Shown: positions 22,435 to 29,730 of the stretch, piece by piece
Numbering within the stretch: position 1 is the first letter of the stretch
Layout of the letters: each line of letters begins with the position of its first letter
Assembly: GCA_024233215.1 (NCBI GenBank)
Contig: JACKPW010000038.1
Coordinates: forward strand, 1-29,730
DNA length: 29,730 nt
Direction: 5' to 3'
From: Verrucomicrobiales bacterium
Lineage (GTDB): Bacteria > Verrucomicrobiota > Verrucomicrobiia > Limisphaerales > J093
The notes under the pieces: model-generated
What the model saw: only the letters and a program-made list of their open reading frames with translations
Told to the model about the DNA's origin: nothing
Databases searched by the model: none
Position numbers and translations under genes: made by a program

Positions 22435-25400
22435 ATGCATGTTATGAACCATGTCAAGCGCGTCCACCCGTTTCGTCGCGTGCTCAAACCGATGACCTCC
22501 GCGAAGTGCGCGATTCCAGCGCAGGTGAGAGGGTTGCCGACGATCGGCCGACAGATGGCGCTGCTCCTGGGCGTGTTCGTCTGGATCGCGGCGCCCGTCA
22601 TCGGAACGGCGGATGTTCCGGCCGAAGTGCCGGTTCTCGGTTTCTGGTACTACGGGTTTTCGACGGCCGATGACCTGGTGTTCCTGAACGCGGCACACAC
22701 AACGTCCGATCCGGTATATGACACGCCGGCGGAACTCACCGCCGCCGCCGCCTCGCTGAACGGCACCATGAACTACGGCCGGCCGGTGCTTCTGCGCGAC
22801 GCATTCGACACCGAGTTCACCATCCGCGTGACCAACCCATCCGGAGTGCCCGATGGTGCCGGACAGCCGGGGGGCGACGGCCTCGCGCTGGTGATCCAGA
22901 GCCAGGGCGGCGGGGTGTCGGGCCCGCTGGTGGGCTACATCCCCTACAGCATCCCCAACGCCCTCGCGATCGAGTTCGACACCTGGCAGAACACCAACCT
23001 CGGCGACCCCGACGGCAACCACGTCAGCGTGCAGGATGTCGGGCCGAGTCCGGACGGACTTTCGGAGTTCAACCACAATCGCTCCCTGGGCTGGGCGACC
23101 CTGCCGGTCGAGCTTTCCGACGGCCAGCCGCATACGTTCCATGTTTCCTATACACCGGGCTCGCTCATCGTCGATTCGCTGGAATCGGACACGGTCACCG
23201 ACGAGTTCGGCGGAACGGTCACCACGACGTCGTACCACGAGATCCTGAACCTTCCCATTGATCTCACCAATGTTGGCGGCCGCAATCTGCTGCGCTCCGA
23301 TGGCACCGCCTGGATCGGCCTCGCTGCGGGAACCGGAGCGGCTTACGAATCCCATCAGATCCTCGACTGGTGGTTCTCGGCCACGGACTTTGGCGGCACG
23401 GCCAACCAGCCGCCTTATGCCAACGCCCAGACCGTCACGACGGCCGAGGATACGGCGGTGGGCATCACCCTCACCGGCGGTGATCCCGACGGGAATCCCC
23501 TGACCTATGCGGTGGCCACCGGGCCGGCACACGGAACGTTGTCGGGCACGGCGCCGGATCTGACTTACACGCCGGAGGCGAACTATCACGGCGGCGACAG
23601 CTTCACCTTTGTGGCGAACGACGGCACCGTCGATTCCGCCCCGGCCACCGTGTCGATCACGGTGAACGAGTGGATTCCCGGCACCGGGGATCACGTGTGG
23701 GCCTGGGGTTCTGACTTGTACGGTCAGCTCGGAAATGGCGGAACCGGCGTCTTCCCTCTCCCCGACGCCACCCAGGCCCCCGCGGCTTGGGCCGGGCATG
23801 CGGTGACCGGGATCGCGGCGGGGTTTTACCACACGGTGGCGTTGCTGGATGACGGGACGGTGTGGGCCTGGGGAAGGAACGGCAACGGCCAGTTGGGCGA
23901 TGGAACGACCGGTCAATCCGTGGTTCCGGTGCCCGTACAGACGCCGGCGGCGTGGGCGGGGCACAAGGTCACCGGCATCGCGGCGGGTGGTCTCTACACG
24001 GTGGCGTTGCTGGATGACGGGACGGTATGGGCCTGGGGGGACAACGGCAACGGGCAGTTGGGCAATGGTTCACATGTAGTGGGTGGCGGTTCCGAGGTGC
24101 CGGTACCGGTACTCGCACCACCGGCTTGGGCCGGGCATACAGTGACCGCCATCAGTGCGGGCTATGGCCACACGGTGGCGTTGCTGGATGACGGGACGGT
24201 ATGGGCCTGGGGCAGCAACGACTACGGCGAATTGGGCGATGGAAACGCCGCGCAACCCCTGGTAAGCACACCAGTTCAGGTGTCGGAGACATGGGCGGGG
24301 CATAAGGCTACCGGCATCGCGGCGGGGGTTAACCATACGGTGGCGTTGCTGGATGACGGGACGGTATGGGCCTGGGGCTACAACTACTACGGGGAGTTGG
24401 GCAATGGAACCACCGTTCACAGCACGATCCCGGTGCCGGTACAGGCACCCGCGGCGTGGGTGGGGCATAAGGTCACGGGTATAGGGGCGGGGGGCTACCA
24501 CACGGTGGCGCTGCTGGATGACGGGAAGGTATGGAGCTGGGGCCGAAACGACAGCGGCGAGTTGGGCAATGGAAGTACCGGTCAATGGGTGGTTCCGGCG
24601 CCGGTCCAGGAGCCGGGGGCTTGGGCCGGGCATACGGTAATCCGCACTGCGGCTGGGTATAGAAACACGATGGCGCTGCTGGACGACGGGACAGTATGGA
24701 CCTGCGGGTATAACGAATTCGGCGAATTGGGTAATGGGAGTACCGGTCAATCCGCGGTGCCGGTGCCGGTTCAGGCGCCCGGGGCGTGGAGTGGGCAAAG
24801 GGTGATCCGTCTGGCGGCAGGAGCATATCATACCGTAGTGGTGCTCGGAGGCGCCAACCTGCCCCCTGTGGTTGACAATGCCATTCCGAACCAGAGCGCG
24901 ACTTACGGCACAGCCTTCGGTTTCTCCGTTCCGGCCAACACGTTCTCCGATCCGGACCCGGGCCAGACTGTCACCCTTTCCGCCAGCGGCCTGCCAGCGT
25001 GGCTGTCGTTCGATGCCGGGACGGCCACGTTCTCCGGGACGCCTCCTGAGCGGGGAACCTTCTCGATTGCCGTCACCGCCACCGACGCCGCCGTGCTTCC
25101 GCTAAGCGTGAGCACGAGCTTCGACCTCGTGGTCGGAAAGGCGACCCTGACGGCAACGGGAGACAGGCTCCATCGGTTCTACGGCGAGGAGAATCCGCCG
25201 CTCACGGGTACGCTCGAAGGCGTGGTCAGCGGCGACAACATTACCGCCAGCTACACGACGTTTGCGACGACCACCAGCACGGTGGGGGCCTGGACGATCA
25301 TCGTGACGCTGCATGATCCAGACAACCGGCTCGGCAACTACGAGCTGTTCAACACCAACGGCGTGCTGTACGTGGATCCCGCGCCCCAGACGATCACGTT

Positions 25401-28400
25401 CGGCGATCTGCCGGCCAGCACGTATGGCGATGCGCCATTCAGCGTGCCCGTTGGCGCCAGCTCCGGGTTGCCGGTCACGCTGACCAGTTCAGTCGCGTCA
25501 GTCGCAACCGTGAGCGGCACCACGCTCACGATCACCGGCGCAGGCACAACGTTGCTCACGGCGTATCAGCCGGGCGACGCGGACTATCAGGCGGCCACTT
25601 TTGTCCAAGAGAGCTTCACGGTTGGCAAGGCGACCCCGGTGATCACCTGGGCGGCTCCATCTCCCATCACCTCAAGCGCGCCGCTGTCGGCCACGGAACT
25701 GAATGCCACCGCCGACGTGGCTGGTTCCTTCAGCTACTCGCCCAGCACCGGGACGCTTCTCCCACGCGGCATCCATGACCTGACCGCCACCTTTACGCCG
25801 AATGACACGGTGAACTACACGAGCGCCTCGGGAACCGTATCGCTCGAGGTATTGAACAGCGCCCCGGTGGCAGTGGCGCAAAGTGTCGCCACTGCGGAAG
25901 ACACCCCCTTGAACCTCACTGTGACTGCAGATGACGTGGATGGCGACCCCTTCAGCGTTGCCGTGGTCGGCGGCCCGTCGCACGGCACGCTCTCCGGCAC
26001 AGCACCGAACCTGACCTATCACCCGAATTACGGCTACAACGGTCCCGATAGCTTTACCTTCAAAGTGAACGATGGGACGGTCGATTCGAGTCCTGCTGCG
26101 GTGTCGATCACCGTGACGCCCGTCAATCATGCGCCGAGCGCCGTGCCGTTGGTGCTACAGACTTTGGAGGACACGGCTCTGAACGTTAACCTCTACGGCC
26201 TGGACGATGAAGCGAGCGGTTATTCGCAGTTAAAGGTTCTGTCCGGCCTGGATGGAGAAGGGCACTCCGGCCGACTCGTGGTGGGAATCGACGGTCTGAT
26301 TTATGGTACGACCAGTTCCGGAGGGCTCAACAACCTCGGGACGGTGTTCCGCATGCATCCTGATGGTTCAGCCTTCACGGTGCTGCACCATTTCAGCAGC
26401 AGCGCATCGGATGGTCGCCAGTCGTACAGCGGCCTGGTGCAGGACTCGCAGGGGGTGCTGTATGGGACGACCTGGGGTGGTGGCAACTATCTTCAGGGGA
26501 CGCTCTTCAAGATCAACCCCGACGGCACCGGATTCACCGTCATCCACCATTTCCAGCCCCAGACCGATGGCTACAACCCTCAGTCACCGTTGCTTCTCGC
26601 AAATGATGGGCTCATATACGGCACCGCGTATGTCGGCGGCGCCAACGGCGTGGGCGGCGTCTATCGGGTGGAGCGGAATGGCGCCAACTTCACCGTGCTC
26701 CATGCCTTTGGCAGCGGAGGTCAGGATGGTCGGTACGCGTCCGCGGGCGTGACCATGGGCAGCGATGGGTTGCTCTACGGCACCACGCGCGCCAGCGCCA
26801 CCGGTTTCGGCGGGACGGTTTATCGCCTCAATCCCGATGGCAGCGGTTTCCAGGTCTTGCGCTCGTTCCCTGACGACGGGAGTGAAGGCAGTTGGTTGCT
26901 TTCGTGTGTGGCGGAGGGTCCGGACGGCGTGCTCTATGGCATGGGCTGGCAGGGTGGAAACAACGATTCAGGAGTCATCTACCAGTTAAACCGCGATGGC
27001 TCCGGCTTTTCGGTGTTGCACCGGTTTGGGGGAATCGGGGATGGCTCGCGTCCGTATGCCGACCTGCTGCGGGGCTCCGATGGATGGCTGTACGGGACCA
27101 CAGCCCAGGACAACCTCCGCCACGGCGGGATCGTTTTCCGCATGCAGCCCGGAAGCCCGGCCATCCAAGTGTTGTACGGTTTCCAGAGTAGTGGTGTGAA
27201 CGGCCGCCATCCTTCAACTCCGCTCACCGAAGGGCCAGGCGGCGTGCTTTATGGAACGACCGGCAACGGTGGTCCGACCGACACCGGCACGATCTACAAG
27301 CTCTCGATGCAGCCGGCGGTTCTGCAAACCACCGTGCTTTCCGGACCCCATAACGGTACTTTGAGCGGGACCGCGCCGAACCTGGTCTACACGCCGGAGG
27401 CGAACTACAACGGCCTGGACAGTTTCACCTTTGAGGTGAGTGACAACCTCGGGTTGCATTCCGCTCCGGCCACAATCTCAATCCTTGTGACCCCGGTGAA
27501 CGACGCCCCGACGGCGGACCATCAAACGCTCACAACCTATGACAACGAACCGCTGGCGATCACGCTGACCGGTTCGGATGTCGAAACCGCGAATCTGACC
27601 TACCGCATCATGGATGCCCCAACGGTCGGGACACTGAGTGGCACCCCGCCGAACCTGACTTACACCCCGCCGTTTCCCTACTCCGGAAGTGACCGCTTCA
27701 CCTTCGAGGTGGAGGACGCCGAGGGCGTGGTGGCGGTGGCGGCGGTGGACCTTGCGATCCTGGCTTCGGATCGGCCGCCGGTGGCGGTGCTGGGAGACGA
27801 TCTGACCCTGCGCAGCGGTTCGGATTGCGGCGCGGATTACTTCTTCGACGCCTCCGCATCGTACGACCCGGATGGCGATCCCATGACCTATCACTGGAGA
27901 ATCTGGGATGACGTGGGGCTATTCTACAAAGTGCCCTTGCCCCTCCCCCAGTCGATCTCCCTCTGGCTGGGGAACTACACGGTTGAGCTGACCGTCTCCA
28001 CCACGAAGAACGGCGTCACACTCAGCAGCACCGACACCCAGCGCGTGACCGTGTTGCCCGGGGTTCCGCACCTCGCCGGGCTCAGTCCCGCCAGCGCCGA
28101 CGCGGGTGGGCCCGGCCTCACGCTCACGGTTGCCGGAGGTTGTTTCCTTCAAGGAGCCACCGTCCTTTGGAACGGTACGGAACGACTGACCACCTGGGTC
28201 AGTGAGAACGAGCTCGTCGCGGCCATTCCGGCCTCGGACCTCGACACCGGCGTGAGCGTCGCCGTTGCCACGGTCCAGGTGCTCAACGCGGACGGCCAGG
28301 TTTCCGACGCGCTGGGCTTCAGCATCGTGGAGACCACGGTCGGCACCGTGGAGGCATCGGTTGCCCTGCCGGGCGAAACGACGGCTGCGAGCACCGCTCC

Positions 28401-29568
28401 GAAGACCGACGACACCGCGGGGGTTGCCGTGGCGGTTAAGAACAGCGGTGGCGATCCGGTGACGGTATTGGCCGCCACCTACGATTCCAAGCCGGTCGGC
28501 GAAACCGCCTTCCGGATCGACAACGGCGATTATGTGGACGTGCAAATCAACGGTGCGGACGCAAATGATACCGCCGCGGTGCTGTTCTATTACCCGTCAA
28601 CCATCACCGGGAACAAGGAGGACAAGATCAAGCTGCGCTACTTCGACGGCGCGAACTGGATCCCGGTGTTGAGCAGTGGTGGCCAACTCCCGCTGAAGGA
28701 CACGACCGACAACCTCGACCAGACGGTGTCGGGTGGCCGGTTTACCGTCATCTTCGACGATACCAGCACCCCGACCATCATGGATCTGGCGGGAACGGTG
28801 TTCGGCATGTTCGACAGCACCCCGCAGATTCCCCGGTTGGAGGGGCCGACCGATCCGTTGCCACTCGGGGCGTGGGCTCCGGTGAACGTGACCCTGGCCG
28901 TGGTGGGCGATCCGGCCGCGGCGACCCTCACCTTGGATTGGGGCGATGGCAGCGTGGATGCCTGGCAGGCCTCGGGCAACCCGGCGGAGTCGGTCGAGCA
29001 TCTCTACACGACTCCCGGGGTGTTTACGGTGACGGTTGAGGTAACGGATGAAACCGGCGACACGGCCACGGCGAGGCTCCAATATGTAGTCGTTTACGAT
29101 CCGAACGGGGGTTATGTGACCGGTGGTGGCTGGGTGTGGTCGCCAGAGGGAGCTTTCCATCCGGACCTGGCAGAACTCGCCGGGGTGACTGGCAAGGCGA
29201 GCTTCGGATTCGTGGCGCGGTACCGGAAGGGGGCGAACACGCCCGATGGGAACACCGAGTTTCAGTTCAAGGCCGGGGACCTGAACTTCAAGAGCACCGT
29301 CTATCAATGGCTGGTGGTGGCGGGTTCACGGGCCCAATACAAGGGTGCGGGGACAATCAACGGCGAAGGGACCTACGGGTTCATGCTGACGGCGATCGAC
29401 GGTCAGTTGAGCGGACCGACTCAGCCCGACCGCTTCCGCATGAAGATCTGGGAAACCGCTTCGGGAACGGTGATCTACGACAACCAGTCCGGTACATCGG
29501 ACGGTTCGGAACTCGACGATACGACAGTGCTGGGCGGGGGAAGCATCGTGATTCACAAGTCCAACTGA
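22435..29568 (+). CDS. Giant modular secreted protein: lectin, RCC1, GloVer, PKD, post-COAP-1
   Basis: 2377 residues. A hydrophobic signal segment at about 41-60 lies behind a long basic leader; ATGs at 22492 or 22555 could be the true start. Domains in order: legume/bacterial-lectin-like (about 63-320), cadherin-like/Big_9 (323-413), seven RCC1 blades (421-804), putative Ig/CADG (808-901), MBG-like (902-982), Ig-like (983-1141), Big_9 (1142-1231), Big_9 split by a GloVer (TIGR03803-type YGTT...GT.F..NPDGS.F.VLH.F) block (1232-1689), Big_9 (1689-1777), PKD (1781-1876), IPT/TIG-like (1876-1966), an unassigned domain (1966-2122), PKD (2132-2219), and a post-COAP-1-like domain (2222-2377; YVTGGGW ... 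FGFVARYRKG). It is probably a surface adhesin or sugar-binding scaffold. No exosortase tail or membrane anchor is seen. Confidence 0.88.
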   Translation: MHVMNHVKRVHPFRRVLKPMTSAKCAIPAQVRGLPTIGRQMALLLGVFVWIAAPVIGTADVPAEVPVLGFWYYGFSTADDLVFLNAAHTTSDPVYDTPAELTAAAASLNGTMNYGRPVLLRDAFDTEFTIRVTNPSGVPDGAGQPGGDGLALVIQSQGGGVSGPLVGYIPYSIPNALAIEFDTWQNTNLGDPDGNHVSVQDVGPSPDGLSEFNHNRSLGWATLPVELSDGQPHTFHVSYTPGSLIVDSLESDTVTDEFGGTVTTTSYHEILNLPIDLTNVGGRNLLRSDGTAWIGLAAGTGAAYESHQILDWWFSATDFGGTANQPPYANAQTVTTAEDTAVGITLTGGDPDGNPLTYAVATGPAHGTLSGTAPDLTYTPEANYHGGDSFTFVANDGTVDSAPATVSITVNEWIPGTGDHVWAWGSDLYGQLGNGGTGVFPLPDATQAPAAWAGHAVTGIAAGFYHTVALLDDGTVWAWGRNGNGQLGDGTTGQSVVPVPVQTPAAWAGHKVTGIAAGGLYTVALLDDGTVWAWGDNGNGQLGNGSHVVGGGSEVPVPVLAPPAWAGHTVTAISAGYGHTVALLDDGTVWAWGSNDYGELGDGNAAQPLVSTPVQVSETWAGHKATGIAAGVNHTVALLDDGTVWAWGYNYYGELGNGTTVHSTIPVPVQAPAAWVGHKVTGIGAGGYHTVALLDDGKVWSWGRNDSGELGNGSTGQWVVPAPVQEPGAWAGHTVIRTAAGYRNTMALLDDGTVWTCGYNEFGELGNGSTGQSAVPVPVQAPGAWSGQRVIRLAAGAYHTVVVLGGANLPPVVDNAIPNQSATYGTAFGFSVPANTFSDPDPGQTVTLSASGLPAWLSFDAGTATFSGTPPERGTFSIAVTATDAAVLPLSVSTSFDLVVGKATLTATGDRLHRFYGEENPPLTGTLEGVVSGDNITASYTTFATTTSTVGAWTIIVTLHDPDNRLGNYELFNTNGVLYVDPAPQTITFGDLPASTYGDAPFSVPVGASSGLPVTLTSSVASVATVSGTTLTITGAGTTLLTAYQPGDADYQAATFVQESFTVGKATPVITWAAPSPITSSAPLSATELNATADVAGSFSYSPSTGTLLPRGIHDLTATFTPNDTVNYTSASGTVSLEVLNSAPVAVAQSVATAEDTPLNLTVTADDVDGDPFSVAVVGGPSHGTLSGTAPNLTYHPNYGYNGPDSFTFKVNDGTVDSSPAAVSITVTPVNHAPSAVPLVLQTLEDTALNVNLYGLDDEASGYSQLKVLSGLDGEGHSGRLVVGIDGLIYGTTSSGGLNNLGTVFRMHPDGSAFTVLHHFSSSASDGRQSYSGLVQDSQGVLYGTTWGGGNYLQGTLFKINPDGTGFTVIHHFQPQTDGYNPQSPLLLANDGLIYGTAYVGGANGVGGVYRVERNGANFTVLHAFGSGGQDGRYASAGVTMGSDGLLYGTTRASATGFGGTVYRLNPDGSGFQVLRSFPDDGSEGSWLLSCVAEGPDGVLYGMGWQGGNNDSGVIYQLNRDGSGFSVLHRFGGIGDGSRPYADLLRGSDGWLYGTTAQDNLRHGGIVFRMQPGSPAIQVLYGFQSSGVNGRHPSTPLTEGPGGVLYGTTGNGGPTDTGTIYKLSMQPAVLQTTVLSGPHNGTLSGTAPNLVYTPEANYNGLDSFTFEVSDNLGLHSAPATISILVTPVNDAPTADHQTLTTYDNEPLAITLTGSDVETANLTYRIMDAPTVGTLSGTPPNLTYTPPFPYSGSDRFTFEVEDAEGVVAVAAVDLAILASDRPPVAVLGDDLTLRSGSDCGADYFFDASASYDPDGDPMTYHWRIWDDVGLFYKVPLPLPQSISLWLGNYTVELTVSTTKNGVTLSSTDTQRVTVLPGVPHLAGLSPASADAGGPGLTLTVAGGCFLQGATVLWNGTERLTTWVSENELVAAIPASDLDTGVSVAVATVQVLNADGQVSDALGFSIVETTVGTVEASVALPGETTAASTAPKTDDTAGVAVAVKNSGGDPVTVLAATYDSKPVGETAFRIDNGDYVDVQINGADANDTAAVLFYYPSTITGNKEDKIKLRYFDGANWIPVLSSGGQLPLKDTTDNLDQTVSGGRFTVIFDDTSTPTIMDLAGTVFGMFDSTPQIPRLEGPTDPLPLGAWAPVNVTLAVVGDPAAATLTLDWGDGSVDAWQASGNPAESVEHLYTTPGVFTVTVEVTDETGDTATARLQYVVVYDPNGGYVTGGGWVWSPEGAFHPDLAELAGVTGKASFGFVARYRKGANTPDGNTEFQFKAGDLNFKSTVYQWLVVAGSRAQYKGAGTINGEGTYGFMLTAIDGQLSGPTQPDRFRMKIWETASGTVIYDNQSGTSDGSELDDTTVLGGGSIVIHKSN
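23695..24845 (+). repeat. Seven tandem RCC1 blade units, about 165 bases each
   Basis: The unit VALLDDGTVWAWG...GxLGxG recurs with near-identical DNA at about 23831, 23997, 24171, 24336, 24501 and 24666. The period is 165-174 bases (55-58 residues). Seven W-W-G motifs are present, with the last changed to WTCG. Together they would close one seven-bladed RCC1 propeller. Confidence 0.88.
26219..27325 (+). repeat. GloVer-type tandem repeat block
   Basis: Seven YGTT-type motifs (one of them YGMG, one YGTA) are spaced about 52-54 residues apart. They alternate with F.(M/I/L)(N/H)PDGS.F.VLH.F and with DG(L/V)(L/I) segments. The first half-blade (SQLKVLSGLDGEGH...DGLI) and the last half-blade (YGTTGNGG...IYKLSMQ) complement each other, so a closed seven-bladed propeller is likely. 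Confidence 0.82.
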
Positions 29569-29594
29569 CATCGGCGGAGTTCTGAAGCAGTCGA

Positions 29595-29619
29595 GGCGGA
29601 GGGGCGCCCCCCCTCCGCC
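29595..29619 (+). terminator. GC hairpin terminator behind the modular protein gene
   Basis: GGCGGAGGGG (29595-29604) pairs perfectly with CCCCTCCGCC (29610-29619), with a 5-base loop, 27 bases behind the stop codon. A true T-run is missing (AAGCCTTTCGG follows), so termination may be incomplete. The rest of the window, to 29730, shows no gene. Confidence 0.6.
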
Positions 29620-29730
29620 AAGCCTTTCGGGCTGGCCCACCCTGTCCTTGCGCCGCGACCTGGTGTAATGCTCAACCGGCGTTGGAGCGACTCCGCCGAA
29701 ACGGACCGCCAGTTCCCTCGCCCGAGACCG

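Noticed and set aside
22417..23964. 515-codon open frame on the - strand
   Set aside because: Lies opposite the lectin-like and RCC1 start of the modular protein; no recognisable domains.
23695..24845. Regular repeats as a CRISPR array
   Set aside because: The repeats are in frame, 165 bases long, and encode RCC1 blades; there are no unique spacers of CRISPR size.

Overview
The window looks like a chromosomal segment of a high-GC, Gram-negative member of the Verrucomicrobiota (Limisphaerales/Pedosphaera-like). This is inferred from gene content. It carries a sigma factor paired with a Ser/Thr kinase-WD40 protein, GloVer-type tandem repeats (a family named after Gloeobacter and Verrucomicrobia), a post-COAP-1-like C-terminal domain, a PEP-CTERM-like tail, weak use of Shine-Dalgarno sites, and GTAG-headed palindromic repeats. 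No marker gene was searched against a database.

Layout. 1-511 is a gene-poor stretch holding a mirror-symmetric set of six small hairpins. 512-3951 is housekeeping: an FmdB-type zinc ribbon protein (+), a HAD phosphatase (-), tRNA-Tyr(GTA) (-), the signal recognition particle GTPase Ffh (+) and, overlapping its stop codon, a family-2 glycosyltransferase (+). 4081-9321 is a signalling operon: an ECF-like sigma factor, a 58-residue protein joined to it by an ATGA overlap, a doubtful 65-codon frame with a strong GC hairpin, and a 1403-residue membrane Ser/Thr kinase with a large WD40 region.

9586-29568 is a cell-surface and secretion block, all on the + strand. It has a secreted protein with a PEP-CTERM-like tail, a 2366-residue RHS/YD-repeat protein joined to it by an ATGA overlap and ending in an L,D-transpeptidase-like (Tlde1-type) domain, a 1031-residue TSP3/LVIVD/C-type-lectin protein, a glycine-rich secreted protein, and a 2377-residue modular protein. 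That last protein combines a lectin-like domain, seven RCC1 blades, cadherin-like, MBG, GloVer and PKD domains, and a post-COAP-1 C-terminus.

The kinase operon may sense envelope state and reset transcription. The downstream block appears to build and decorate the cell surface and, through the RHS tip, could attack or remodel peptidoglycan. The most notable points are three. The RHS core and tip are of clearly lower GC than the body, about 49% against 66% by hand count, with no recognisable immunity gene behind them. A GloVer propeller is inserted inside a cadherin-like domain of the last protein. The sigma-small protein-kinase genes form a chain of stop/start overlaps.
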